From contig NZ_JAUSRF010000023.1 in assembly GCF_030811685.1 (NCBI RefSeq), forward strand, positions 1 to 64,000: a DNA stretch of 64,000 nucleotides. The letters run 5' to 3'. Position numbers and translations under genes: made by a program. Below the pieces are notes generated by a model that saw only the letters and a list, made by a program, of their open reading frames with translations, did no database searches and was not told where the DNA came from. This document shows positions 36,123 through 45,053 of the stretch, piece by piece. Source of the DNA: Neorhizobium huautlense (GTDB lineage Bacteria > Pseudomonadota > Alphaproteobacteria > Rhizobiales > Rhizobiaceae). Numbering within the stretch: the stretch's first letter is position 1; every line of letters starts with the position of its first letter.

Positions 36123-36431
36123 TCAGCCCTTCATCATATTGACGTCTTCGACCGCGATGGAGCCGCGGTTGCGGTAGAAGACCACGAGAATTGCAAGACC
36201 GATCGCCGCTTCCGCTGCAGCAACCGTCAGAATGAAGAGCGCGAACACCTGGCCGGCGATGTCGTTGAGGAACGACGAGAAGGCCACCATGTTGAGGTTT
36301 ACCGACAAAAGGATCAGTTCGACCGACATCAGGATGATGATGACGTTCTTGCGGTTCAGGAAGATGCCGAACACGCCGATCGTGAAGAGGATGGCGCTGA
36401 CCGTCAGGTAATGGGAAAGTCCGATTTCCAT
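36123..36431 (-). CDS. nuoK: NADH-quinone oxidoreductase subunit K
   Basis: From ATG 36431 the protein has 102 residues, the usual NuoK size, with three membrane segments. TM2 and TM3 carry the glutamates important for proton transfer (MSVELILLSVNLN and AAAEAAIGLAILV). The longer frame to 36515 overlaps nuoJ in another frame and is an extension artefact. It starts 22 bp after the nuoJ stop. Confidence 0.95.
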   Translation of the reverse strand: MEIGLSHYLTVSAILFTIGVFGIFLNRKNVIIILMSVELILLSVNLNMVAFSSFLNDIAGQVFALFILTVAAAEAAIGLAILVVFYRNRGSIAVEDVNMMKG

Positions 36432-36453
36432 AATTTCAATCCTTGTCCCGCTC

Positions 36454-37068
36454 TCAGAGGCCCTGGCCCGACTTGACCTTGACGATCTCGACACCGGTTT
36501 CCGGCGTACGAGCAACCTGGCGGGCGATATTCTGCCGCTTGATGTTCTGGCGATGGCGCAGCGTCAGCACGATCGCGCCGATCATGGCGACGAGCAGGAT
36601 GAGGCCGGCCACTTCGAAGAAGTAGACGTAATGGGTGTAAAGCACGTCACCCAGCGCTGCCGTGTTCTGGCGCTCGGCCACCGGCGGGATCGGCATGGCG
36701 ATCGACTTGGCAGCCTGCGGCGACAGGACCGAGCCACCGACCACGAGGATCAGTTCAGCGGCGACCACGAGGCCGATCAGCGCGCCGATCGGCGCATATT
36801 GCAGCACGCCCTGGCGGAACTCGGCGAAGTCGATGTCGAGCATCATGACCACGAAGAGGAAGAGAACCGCGACGGCGCCGATATAGACGACCAGAAGCAG
36901 CATCGCCAGGAACTCGGCTCCCGTCAGCAGGAACAGGCCCGCCGAGTTGAAGAACACGAGGATCAGGAACAGCACCGAGTGAACCGGGTTTCTGGCCGAC
37001 ACGACCATGACCGCCGACGCCACAGCGACGAAGGCGAAGAGATAAAAGAATATAGCGTGCAGACCCAT
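36454..37068 (-). CDS. nuoJ: NADH-quinone oxidoreductase subunit J
   Basis: A 204-residue, five-segment membrane subunit. The conserved TM3 region GAEFLAMLLLVVYIGAVAVLFLFVVMML includes the pi-bulge segment involved in coupling quinone reduction to pumping. It is separated from nuoI by 155 bp, the largest gap inside the operon, which contains a CCCTT/AAGGG stem near 37101 and may hold an internal promoter or processing site. Confidence 0.95.
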   Translation of the reverse strand: MGLHAIFFYLFAFVAVASAVMVVSARNPVHSVLFLILVFFNSAGLFLLTGAEFLAMLLLVVYIGAVAVLFLFVVMMLDIDFAEFRQGVLQYAPIGALIGLVVAAELILVVGGSVLSPQAAKSIAMPIPPVAERQNTAALGDVLYTHYVYFFEVAGLILLVAMIGAIVLTLRHRQNIKRQNIARQVARTPETGVEIVKVKSGQGL

Positions 37069-37223
37069 GTTGGTGCCTTCTCGTCTTCCCCGGCAAGACC
37101 CTTGAATAAGGGCCCCTCCCCGTCGGACCTGGCGGCCGATGCCGTCCAGACTTTTTTATCCTGTTTCCCGCCGCCATCCGGCTGCGGGACATGTCAATTC
37201 ATGTTGCCTTCAATGGCACCCTA

Positions 37224-37718
37224 TCAACGATAAGGCGCGTCCAGCTGAAGGTTGCGGGCGATTTCACGCTCCCAGCGGTCGCCATTGGCGAGCAGCTTGG
37301 CCTTATCGAAATACAGCTCTTCGCGCGTCTCGGTCGAGAACTCGAAGTTCGGCCCTTCGACGATGGCATCGACCGGGCATGCTTCCTGGCAGAAACCGCA
37401 ATAGATGCATTTTACCATGTCGATGTCGTAACGCACCGTGCGGCGGGTGCCGTCATTGCGGCGCGGACCGGCTTCGATGGTGATCGCCTGAGCAGGACAG
37501 ATGGCTTCACACAGCTTGCAGGCGATGCAGCGTTCTTCGCCGTTGGGATAACGGCGCAGCGCATGTTCACCACGGAAGCGCGGAGAGACCGGGCCCTTTT
37601 CGAACGGGTAGTTGATCGTCGCCTTCTGACGGAAGAACAGATATTTGAACGTCAGCGCGAAAGCAGCGACGAATTCCTTCAGGAACAGCGAACCGACGGC
37701 TTGAGAGAGGCCTGCCAT
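37224..37718 (-). CDS. nuoI: NADH-quinone oxidoreductase subunit I
   Basis: A 164-residue ferredoxin-like subunit of the connecting module. Two 4Fe-4S binding motifs are present, CIACKLCEAICP and CIYCGFCQEACP, which bind clusters N6a and N6b and pass electrons from NuoG towards N2 in NuoB. The short N-terminal amphipathic region (MAGLSQAVGSLFLKEFVAAF) rests on the membrane arm. nuoH lies 37 bp upstream. Confidence 0.96.
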   Translation of the reverse strand: MAGLSQAVGSLFLKEFVAAFALTFKYLFFRQKATINYPFEKGPVSPRFRGEHALRRYPNGEERCIACKLCEAICPAQAITIEAGPRRNDGTRRTVRYDIDMVKCIYCGFCQEACPVDAIVEGPNFEFSTETREELYFDKAKLLANGDRWEREIARNLQLDAPYR

Positions 37719-37755
37719 CTTTATTCTCCAAGTGAGCCGAGCGAGTGGTGAGCCA

Positions 37756-38802
37756 TCAGCCAGCCCAACCCGTCAGCTTCAGTACGAATGCAACAATCAC
37801 CAGCATACCGAGCGAAAGCGGAAGGAAGACCTTCCAGCCGAGACGCATCAGCTGGTCGTAGCGGTAGCGCGGCACGATCGCCTTGGCCATCGCGAAACCG
37901 AAGAACACCAGGATGACCTTCAGTAGGAACCAGACGATGCCCGGAACCCAGTTGATCAGCCAGAAGTCGAACGGCGGCAACCAGCCTCCGAGGAAGAGGA
38001 TCGTGGTCAGCGCGCAGATCAGCATGATGGCAGCATATTCGCTGAGCATCAGCATCATGTACGGGGCCGACGAATATTCGACCATATAACCGGCGACGAG
38101 TTCCGATTCCGCTTCCGGAAGATCGAAGGGCGGACGGTTGGTTTCAGCGAGACCCGAGATGAAGAAGATCACGAACATCGGGAACAGCGACAGCCAGTGC
38201 CAGTCGAGGAACGTGTTCGGCAGGCCGATCATCGTGCCGAGGCCGGTCTTCTGCGCGTAGACGATGTCCTGCAGGTTCAAGGAACCAACGCAGAGAAGAA
38301 CGGTGACGATGACGATGCCGATCGAGACTTCGTAGGACACCATCTGTGCCGCCGAGCGCAGCGCGCCGAGGAACGGGTATTTCGAGTTCGATGCCCAGCC
38401 GGCCATGATGACGCCGTAGACTTCGAGCGAGGAGATCGCAAAAATATAGAGGATGCCGACATTGATGTTGGCGACGGCCCAGCCATCGGCAACCGGCACG
38501 ACCGCCCATGTGGCAAGCGCCAAAGTCACCGAGACCAGCGGCGCCAGGAGGAATACCACCTTGTTGGCGCCGGCCGGAATGATCGGCTCCTTCAGGACGA
38601 ACTTGATCAGGTCGGCGAACGACTGGAACAGGCCGAACGGACCAACGACGTTGGGGCCGCGGCGCAGCTGTACGTTTGCCCAGACCTTACGGTCGGCAAG
38701 AAGGATGAAGGCGATAAAGACCAGAAGGCAGACCAGCGTCAGCAGCGAGTGCCCGACAATGATCAGGGCCGGCCAGATATAGGTCCAGAAGAAAGTATCC
38801 AT
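37756..38802 (-). CDS. nuoH: NADH-quinone oxidoreductase subunit H
   Basis: From ATG 38802 the protein has 348 residues with eight membrane segments. It forms much of the quinone-access chamber. Signatures are ADRKVWANVQLRRGPNVVGP near the N-terminus and AETNRPPFDLPEAESELVAG, whose acidic residues belong to the E-channel. The eight extra residues of the longer frame precede the conserved start and are not favoured. It follows nuoG by 10 bp. Confidence 0.96.
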   Translation of the reverse strand: MDTFFWTYIWPALIIVGHSLLTLVCLLVFIAFILLADRKVWANVQLRRGPNVVGPFGLFQSFADLIKFVLKEPIIPAGANKVVFLLAPLVSVTLALATWAVVPVADGWAVANINVGILYIFAISSLEVYGVIMAGWASNSKYPFLGALRSAAQMVSYEVSIGIVIVTVLLCVGSLNLQDIVYAQKTGLGTMIGLPNTFLDWHWLSLFPMFVIFFISGLAETNRPPFDLPEAESELVAGYMVEYSSAPYMMLMLSEYAAIMLICALTTILFLGGWLPPFDFWLINWVPGIVWFLLKVILVFFGFAMAKAIVPRYRYDQLMRLGWKVFLPLSLGMLVIVAFVLKLTGWAG

Positions 38803-38812
38803 TGTCCTGCCC

Positions 38813-40894
38813 TTACTCCGCCGCAACCTGGAAGTTGTTGCGGGCCAATGCCGAGCACTCTGCCATGACGGCGGAAGCGCGGGCGATTGGGTTCGTCAAA
38901 TAGAAGTCCTTGACCGACGACACGAAGGCCGCCTTGTCGGCGCGGCCACCGGCCTGCGAAAGCTTTGCGACCTGATCGCCGGTGCCGACTGCCACTTCGT
39001 CGAGTTCGGCGAAATGCGGGAATTCGGCATAAAGCTTGGAGCGCAGCGCAGACAGGCTATCGAACGGCAGCTTGTGGCCGAGAACGTCGGACAGCGCGCG
39101 CAAGATCGCCCAGTCTTCGCGGGCCTCGCCCGGGGCGAAGCCAGCGCGGTTGCCCATCTGGACGCGACCTTCGAGGTTGACCCAGGTGCCCGACTTTTCG
39201 GTATAGGCTGCAGCCGGCAGGATGACGTCGGCGGCATGTGCACCGGCATCGCCATGGCTGCCGATATAGACGGTGAACTTTGCGCCCTTGTCGGCCGCCG
39301 AGAACTCGTCAGCGCCGAGCAGGAAGAGCACGTCCATCGACTTCAGCATTTCGGCTGCGTTGACGCCGTTCTTGCCCGGTACGAAACCGAGGTCGAGGCC
39401 GCCGACGCGCGAGGCTGCGGTGTGGAGAACGCCAAAACCGTTCCAGTCTTCCGTGACGGCACCAACCGTTGCAGCAAGACGGGCGGCCAGTGCCAGAATG
39501 GCTGCACCATCAGCGCGGGCAACAGCGCCCGGACCAACGATGATCATCGGGTTCTTGGCGGCGGTCAGCTTGTCGATGAAGGCATTGCCGTTTTCGACGA
39601 GGTCGGTCAGCGTGTCCGGACCGGCACCGAGATATTCGTAATCCCAACGCATTTCGCCGGCTTCGCCGATCAGGCCGATCGGGAAATTGCCGCGACGGAA
39701 ACGCTTGCGGATGCGGGCGTTAAGAACAGCGGCTTCATAACGCGGGTTGGAACCCACGATCAACAAAGCGTCAGCCTTTTCAATGCCTTCAATCGTCGGG
39801 TTAAAGATGTAGCTTGCACGGCCGAGAGACGGGTCGAAGGCCGAACCATCCTGGCGACAATCGATGTTTTCCGAACCGAGCGAGGCGATCAGCGACTTCA
39901 GAGCGTACATCTCTTCGACGGACGCGAGATCGCCAGCGATGGCGCCGATCTTGTTGCCCGAACTGGCCGAAACCGCGCCCTTGATGGCGGCAAAGGCTTC
40001 ACCCCAGGACGCTGCCTGAAGACGGCCGTCGCGGCGCACGTAAGGACGGTCGAGACGCTGGGTCTTGAGGCCATCCCAGATGAAGCGTGTCTTGTCAGAA
40101 ATCCACTCTTCGTTCACGGCCTCGTTGACACGCGGCATGATGCGCATGACTTCGCGGCCACGCGTATCGACGCGGATGGCAGAACCGACGGCATCCATCA
40201 CGTCGATGGATTCGGTCTTGTTCAGTTCCCACGGACGGGCAGTGAAGGCGAACGGCTTGGAGGTGAGCGCGCCGACCGGGCAGAGGTCAACGACGTTGCC
40301 CTGCAGCTCGGAGGTCATCGCCTGCTCGAGATAGGTGGTGATTTCGGCATCTTCGCCACGGCCGATCAGGCCAAGCTCGGAAATGCCGCCGACTTCGGTG
40401 GTGAAGCGGACGCAACGCGTGCAGTGAATGCAGCGGTTCATCACGGTCTTGACGAGCGGGCCGATATACTTGTCTTCGACGGCGCGCTTGTTTTCGGTGT
40501 AGCGCGAACTGTCGATACCGAAGGCCATGGCCTGGTCCTGCAGATCGCATTCACCGCCCTGGTCGCAGATCGGGCAATCCAGCGGGTGGTTGATCAGCAG
40601 GAATTCCATCACGCCTTCGCGGGCCTTCTTGACCATCGGCGTGTTGGTGAAGACTTCCGGAAGCTCGCCGTTCGGGCCGCCGCGGATATCGCGCACGCCC
40701 ATGGCGCAGGATGCTGCCGGCTTCGGCGGGCCACCCTTTACCTCGACCAGACACATGCGGCAGTTGCCGGCGACAGACAGACGTTCGTGGAAACAGAAAC
40801 GCGGCACTTCGGCACCTGCCTCCTCGCATGCCTGCAGCAGCGTGAAGTGGTCCGGAACCTCGATTTCCTTGCCGTCAACCTTGAGCTTCGTCAT
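38813..40894 (-). CDS. nuoG: NADH-quinone oxidoreductase subunit G
   Basis: From ATG 40894 the subunit has 693 residues. The N-terminal region binds iron-sulfur clusters: CFHERLSVAGNCRMCLVEV (2Fe-2S), HPLDCPICDQGGECDLQD (with a CxxCxxxC pattern) and NRCIHCTRCVRF. A molybdopterin-oxidoreductase-like domain follows that has lost its cofactor. It conducts electrons from NuoF to NuoI. It starts only 2 bp after the stop of the helix-hairpin-helix gene (40897), so these two are translated together. Confidence 0.96.
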   Translation of the reverse strand: MTKLKVDGKEIEVPDHFTLLQACEEAGAEVPRFCFHERLSVAGNCRMCLVEVKGGPPKPAASCAMGVRDIRGGPNGELPEVFTNTPMVKKAREGVMEFLLINHPLDCPICDQGGECDLQDQAMAFGIDSSRYTENKRAVEDKYIGPLVKTVMNRCIHCTRCVRFTTEVGGISELGLIGRGEDAEITTYLEQAMTSELQGNVVDLCPVGALTSKPFAFTARPWELNKTESIDVMDAVGSAIRVDTRGREVMRIMPRVNEAVNEEWISDKTRFIWDGLKTQRLDRPYVRRDGRLQAASWGEAFAAIKGAVSASSGNKIGAIAGDLASVEEMYALKSLIASLGSENIDCRQDGSAFDPSLGRASYIFNPTIEGIEKADALLIVGSNPRYEAAVLNARIRKRFRRGNFPIGLIGEAGEMRWDYEYLGAGPDTLTDLVENGNAFIDKLTAAKNPMIIVGPGAVARADGAAILALAARLAATVGAVTEDWNGFGVLHTAASRVGGLDLGFVPGKNGVNAAEMLKSMDVLFLLGADEFSAADKGAKFTVYIGSHGDAGAHAADVILPAAAYTEKSGTWVNLEGRVQMGNRAGFAPGEAREDWAILRALSDVLGHKLPFDSLSALRSKLYAEFPHFAELDEVAVGTGDQVAKLSQAGGRADKAAFVSSVKDFYLTNPIARASAVMAECSALARNNFQVAAE

Positions 40895-40896
40895 CG

Positions 40897-41508
40897 TTAC
40901 GTCCTGTTTTTCCGTCCGCCGGTCTTGCGGGCCGCAGCCCTGACCGGTGGCAATTCCTGTGCTGTGCCGGTGGTCAGCGCATTTGCCTGGGCCACCCAAT
41001 CATCGCGCGTCACGCGGCCATCCAGGCCGAGTTCTGCATCGACGCGGGCAGCCTCATCGGCGCTCCATCCGGCGATCTCGGAAAGGGTTGTGATACCCAG
41101 ACCGTTCAGCTTCGTCTCGATCTTGGGCCCGAGACCCGAGATCCGTTTCAAGTCATCTTTCGCTTCCGGCTGTGCAGCCTTGGCGGTTCTTGTCTTCGTG
41201 GCCGTCGGTGCCGGCGCTTCAGCCTTTTCGGCTTCGGAAGCGGCAGGCTCGCGAGCCATGTCTTCCAGCGTGCGGTGCAGACGCTGGCTGGCGTCCATGG
41301 CGTTCTGCATCATGCCGAACATCGCGGTGGCGAACTGAGTCTGCAATTCGATGCCGATCTGCGTCATTGCCGCCATGGCAGCCGCCGGATTGGCCATCAT
41401 CGGGTTCAGCGTCAGCGAAGCCGGATCGAAACCGGGCCAAGCAGAGCCGAACGTCGGCTTTGCCGTCGATGCCCCCTGCCCCGCGTGTTTCTCCTCCGGC
41501 GACGTCAT
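40897..41508 (-). CDS. Helix-hairpin-helix protein embedded in the nuo operon
   Basis: From ATG 41508 the protein has 203 residues and is not a standard complex I subunit. Residues 35-85 form a methionine- and alanine-rich amphipathic helix region resembling phasins (ANPAAAMAAMTQIGIELQTQ). A disordered Ala/Glu/Lys linker follows, then a compact domain at 118-150 with ISGLGPKIETKLNGLGITTL, the helix-3-turn-helix pattern seen in the predicted 5' DNA nuclease family and in extended ribosomal L21 proteins. The C-terminus is basic. It overlaps the end of nuoF and precedes nuoG by 2 bp. The role is unknown: complex I assembly factor, or nucleic-acid binding. Confidence 0.75.
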   Translation of the reverse strand: MTSPEEKHAGQGASTAKPTFGSAWPGFDPASLTLNPMMANPAAAMAAMTQIGIELQTQFATAMFGMMQNAMDASQRLHRTLEDMAREPAASEAEKAEAPAPTATKTRTAKAAQPEAKDDLKRISGLGPKIETKLNGLGITTLSEIAGWSADEAARVDAELGLDGRVTRDDWVAQANALTTGTAQELPPVRAAARKTGGRKNRT

Positions 41509-41512
41509 GACC

Positions 41513-42817
41513 TTACTCCGCAGCTTCCAGCACGGCGCCATCAGACGTCGAGCGGTAGGTGTATTCGTCGATGCGCTTTTCGATTTCCGGGCGGAAATTG
41601 CGGATCAGCCCCTGCACCGGCCACGCAGCCGCGTCGCCGAGCGCGCAGATGGTGTGGCCTTCGATCTGCTTGGTGACCTGCAGCAGCATGTCGATTTCGC
41701 GCTTCTGGGCATTGCCCTTCACCATGCGCTCCATCACGCGCCACATCCAGCCGGTGCCTTCGCGGCACGGCGTGCACTGGCCGCAGCTTTCATGCTTGAA
41801 GAAGGCCGACAGACGGGCAATCGCGCGAATGATGTCGGTGGACTTGTCCATGACGATGATCGCAGCCGTGCCGAAGGACGACTTCTTTTCGCGCATGCCG
41901 TCAAAGTCCATGATCGCGTCGCCCATGTCCTCGCCCTTGATGACCGGGCAGGATGCGCCGCCGGGAATGACGGCGAGCAGGTTATCCCAGCCGCCGCGAA
42001 TGCCGCCGGCATGGGTTTCGATCAGTTCGCGGAACGGGATGCCCATGGCTTCTTCGACAGTGCACGGCTTGTTGACGTGACCGGAGATCATGAACAGCTT
42101 TGTGCCCACATTGTTCGGACGGCCGATCGACGAAAACCAGGTGGCACCGCGACGCAGGATGGTCGGGGCAACGGCGATGGACTCGACGTTGTTGACCGTG
42201 GTCGGGCAGCCGTAGAGGCCCATGTTGGCCGGGAACGGCGGCTTCAAGCGCGGCTGGCCCTTCTTGCCTTCAAGGCTTTCGAGCAGAGCGGTTTCTTCGC
42301 CGCAGATATAGGCACCCGCGCCGTGATGGACGTAGATGTCGTAATCCCAGCCGTTCTTGTTGTTCTTGCCGAGAAGGCCGGCATCGTAGCATTCGTCGAT
42401 CGCGGCCTGCAGGGCTTCGCGTTCGCGCATGTATTCGCCGCGAACATAGATGTAGGCGGTGTGCGCGCCCATGGCGAAACCGGCGATCACGCAGCCTTCG
42501 ATCAGCGTATGCGGATCGTTGCGCATGATTTCACGGTCCTTGCAGGTACCGGGCTCGGATTCGTCGGCATTGACGACGAGGTAATGCGGACGGCCATCCG
42601 ATTCCTTCGGCATGAAGGACCATTTCAGGCCGGTCGGGAAGCCCGCACCACCACGACCACGAAGACCGGAGGCCTTCATCTCGTTGATGATCCAGTCACG
42701 ACCGTTTTCGATGATCTGCTTGGTGCCATCCCAATGGCCACGGCTCATGGCGCCCTTCAGGGACTTGTCCTTGAGGCCGTAGATGTTCGTAAAGATGCGA
42801 TCCTGATCGTTCAACAT
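41513..42817 (-). CDS. nuoF: NADH-quinone oxidoreductase subunit F
   Basis: From ATG 42817 the protein has 434 residues. It carries the NADH site (GRGGAGFPTGLKW), the FMN region (AGAYICGEETALLESLEG) and the N3 4Fe-4S motif ESCGQCTPCREGTGWM with a later cysteine. It is the entry point for electrons from NADH. A GTG at 42823 overlapping the nuoE stop is a possible alternative start that adds two residues. The downstream helix-hairpin-helix gene starts inside its last codons. Confidence 0.96.
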   Translation of the reverse strand: MLNDQDRIFTNIYGLKDKSLKGAMSRGHWDGTKQIIENGRDWIINEMKASGLRGRGGAGFPTGLKWSFMPKESDGRPHYLVVNADESEPGTCKDREIMRNDPHTLIEGCVIAGFAMGAHTAYIYVRGEYMREREALQAAIDECYDAGLLGKNNKNGWDYDIYVHHGAGAYICGEETALLESLEGKKGQPRLKPPFPANMGLYGCPTTVNNVESIAVAPTILRRGATWFSSIGRPNNVGTKLFMISGHVNKPCTVEEAMGIPFRELIETHAGGIRGGWDNLLAVIPGGASCPVIKGEDMGDAIMDFDGMREKKSSFGTAAIIVMDKSTDIIRAIARLSAFFKHESCGQCTPCREGTGWMWRVMERMVKGNAQKREIDMLLQVTKQIEGHTICALGDAAAWPVQGLIRNFRPEIEKRIDEYTYRSTSDGAVLEAAE

Positions 42818-42819
42818 GA

Positions 42820-43746
42820 TCACGCCTCCCCTTCAGGCTTGGCTTTGCGCGTGCGCTTCGGCTTGTCTTCACCGGCAACGGCGCCTTCGGCTGCCGGAGC
42901 GCCCTCGGCCTTGCTGCCGCGCTTGGCGGCCGGCTTGGTCGAGGTCGTCGTCGATTCGCCCTTTTCGGCTTCCTTGGCGTTTTTCGCAGCAGCCTTCGGT
43001 GCGGTGACCGGGGTCTTGAGCGACTTGTCGGTTTCCGGCGCGGTATCCTTCGGATGACCTGCATCGGCCGGCGGCACGGATGCGCCTTCGGCAGCCGGGG
43101 CCGGCTTCGGATCGAGATTGGTGCGCACCGGCTTGATATCGTCGAGCAGCGTCAGAGCGCCGCCTTCAGGCGCCGACAGGTGACGGCCGTTCTGCGGGCC
43201 GACCGGCACATCCGCGCCCTTGCCGGCTTCGAATTCGTCGATGATCTGTTCGAGGCGTTCAGGCGTCAGGTCCTCATATGCATCCTTGAAGATGATGACC
43301 ATGGGAGCGTTAACGCAGGCGCCCTGACACTCGACCTCTTCCCAGGACAGCGTGCCCTCGGCATTGGTATGGAAGGGATCGTGATGAATCTTGTGCTGAC
43401 AGACCTTGATCAGCTCATCGGAGCCGCGCAGCATGCAGGGCGTGGTTCCGCAGACCTGAATATGGGCGCGGGTACCGACAGGCTTCAGCTGGAACTGGGT
43501 GTAGAAGGTCGCCACTTCCAGCACGCGGATATACGGCATGGACAGTTTTTGGGCGACATATTCGATCGTCGCCTTGGTGACCCAGCCGTCCTGTTCCTGC
43601 GCACGCATCAACAGCGGGATAACCGCCGACTGCTGACGTCCCTCTGGATACTTGGCGATGGTCGCAGCTTCGAACACGGTGTTTTCCGCGTTGAAGGCGA
43701 ATGAGGCAGGCTGGAACTGATCTTCGGCTAGTCGACGAACAGACAT
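42820..43746 (-). CDS. nuoE: NADH-quinone oxidoreductase subunit E with a long C-terminal tail
   Basis: A 308-residue protein. Residues 1-190 are the thioredoxin-like NuoE domain with the N1a 2Fe-2S ligands in VCGTTPCMLRG and EVECQGACVNAP. E. coli NuoE has only about 166 residues. The last 110 residues here are low complexity, rich in Ala, Pro, Lys and Glu (PAPAAEGASVPPADAG, KAAAKNAKEAEKGES, KPKRTRKAKPEGEA), probably disordered and ending very basic. Related rhizobia also tend to have such a tail; its function is unknown. The nuoD gene lies 52 bp upstream. Confidence 0.94.
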   Translation of the reverse strand: MSVRRLAEDQFQPASFAFNAENTVFEAATIAKYPEGRQQSAVIPLLMRAQEQDGWVTKATIEYVAQKLSMPYIRVLEVATFYTQFQLKPVGTRAHIQVCGTTPCMLRGSDELIKVCQHKIHHDPFHTNAEGTLSWEEVECQGACVNAPMVIIFKDAYEDLTPERLEQIIDEFEAGKGADVPVGPQNGRHLSAPEGGALTLLDDIKPVRTNLDPKPAPAAEGASVPPADAGHPKDTAPETDKSLKTPVTAPKAAAKNAKEAEKGESTTTSTKPAAKRGSKAEGAPAAEGAVAGEDKPKRTRKAKPEGEA

Positions 43747-43798
43747 TTTACATCACGTCCTATTCAATACATTGCAATCATGGTCGGGAGCGAACGCA

Positions 43799-44989
43799 TC
43801 AGCGGTCCACCTCCCCGAACACGATATCGAGCGAACCGAGGATTGCCGTGACGTCGGCCAGCTGGTGGCCTGTCGACATGTAATCCATGGCCTGAAGATG
43901 CGCGAAACCGGGAGCGCGCAGCTTGCAGCGGTATGGCTTGTTGGAACCGTCGGCGACGAGATAGACGCCGAATTCGCCCTTCGGCGCTTCGACGGCTGCG
44001 TAAACTTCGCCCGGCGGCACGTGGAAACCTTCGGTATAGAGCTTGAAGTGGTGGATGAGCGCTTCCATCGAACGCTTCATCTCGCCGCGCTTGGGCGGAA
44101 CCACCTTGCCGTCCGTTGCCGAGATCGGGCCGGTCTTGGCATCACCGAGCAGGCGGGCAACGCACTGCTTCATGATCTTCACCGATTCGCGCATTTCGGC
44201 CATGCGGACGAGGTAACGATCGAAACAGTCACCGTTCTTGCCGATCGGAATGTCGAAATCGAGCTCGGCATAACATTCGTAAGGCTGCGACTTGCGCAGG
44301 TCCCAGGCAGCGCCCGAACCACGCACCATGACGCCCGACATGCTCCAGTTCCACGCGTCTTCCAGCGAGATCACGCCGATATCGACGTTACGCTGCTTGA
44401 AGATGCGGTTGCCGGTGAGCAGGCCTTCGATATCGTCGAGAACCTTGATGAACGGATCACACCAGGCGCCGATATCTTCCACCAGCTGCTGCGGCAGGTC
44501 CTGATGGACGCCACCCGGGCGGAAATAAGCTGCGTGCATACGGGCGCCACAGGCGCGCTCGTAAAAGATCATCAGCTTTTCGCGCTCTTCGAAACCCCAG
44601 ACCGGCGGCGTCATGGCGCCGACGTCCATGGCCTGGGTCGTGACGTTCATGATGTGCGACAGGATACGGCCGATTTCCGAATAGAGAACGCGGATCAGCT
44701 GACCGCGGCTCGGCACCTGCAGCCCCAGCAGCTTTTCGATGGCCAGACAGTAGGCATGCTCCTGGTTCATCGGCGCGACATAGTCGAGACGGTCCAGATA
44801 AGGCAGTGCCTGCAGATAGGTCTTGGTTTCCATCAGCTTTTCGGTGCCGCGATGCAGCAGACCGATATGCGGATCGACGCGCTCCACGATTTCGCCATCG
44901 AGTTCGAGCACAAGACGCAGAACGCCGTGCGCGGACGGATGCTCCGGGCCAAAGTTGATCGTGAAATTGCGGACGTTATGTTCAGTCAT
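43799..44989 (-). CDS. nuoD: NADH-quinone oxidoreductase subunit D
   Basis: From ATG 44989 the protein has 396 residues, the normal length. It is related to NiFe-hydrogenase large subunits and forms the quinone-binding site with NuoB. The start INFGPEHPSAHGVLRLVLEL contains the histidine near the quinone headgroup, and VDPHIGLLHRGTEKL and GYLDRLDY-type motifs follow (PYLDRLDYVAPM). The frame continues upstream to 45379, but that part is antisense-like filler overlapping nuoC in another frame. Confidence 0.96.
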   Translation of the reverse strand: MTEHNVRNFTINFGPEHPSAHGVLRLVLELDGEIVERVDPHIGLLHRGTEKLMETKTYLQALPYLDRLDYVAPMNQEHAYCLAIEKLLGLQVPSRGQLIRVLYSEIGRILSHIMNVTTQAMDVGAMTPPVWGFEEREKLMIFYERACGARMHAAYFRPGGVHQDLPQQLVEDIGAWCDPFIKVLDDIEGLLTGNRIFKQRNVDIGVISLEDAWNWSMSGVMVRGSGAAWDLRKSQPYECYAELDFDIPIGKNGDCFDRYLVRMAEMRESVKIMKQCVARLLGDAKTGPISATDGKVVPPKRGEMKRSMEALIHHFKLYTEGFHVPPGEVYAAVEAPKGEFGVYLVADGSNKPYRCKLRAPGFAHLQAMDYMSTGHQLADVTAILGSLDIVFGEVDR

Positions 44990-45053
44990 TGTGCGCTCCA
45001 CGCCGTCAGGCGAATGGCGAATGGCGAGAGGAGCCCGAAGGGCCCCACCCATT

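Noticed and set aside
34094..41338. Very long plus-strand frames (for example 34094-36142 and 39014-41338) opposite nuoL and nuoG
   Set aside because: Charged, repetitive, family-less translations antisense to well-supported complex I genes; typical shadow frames.
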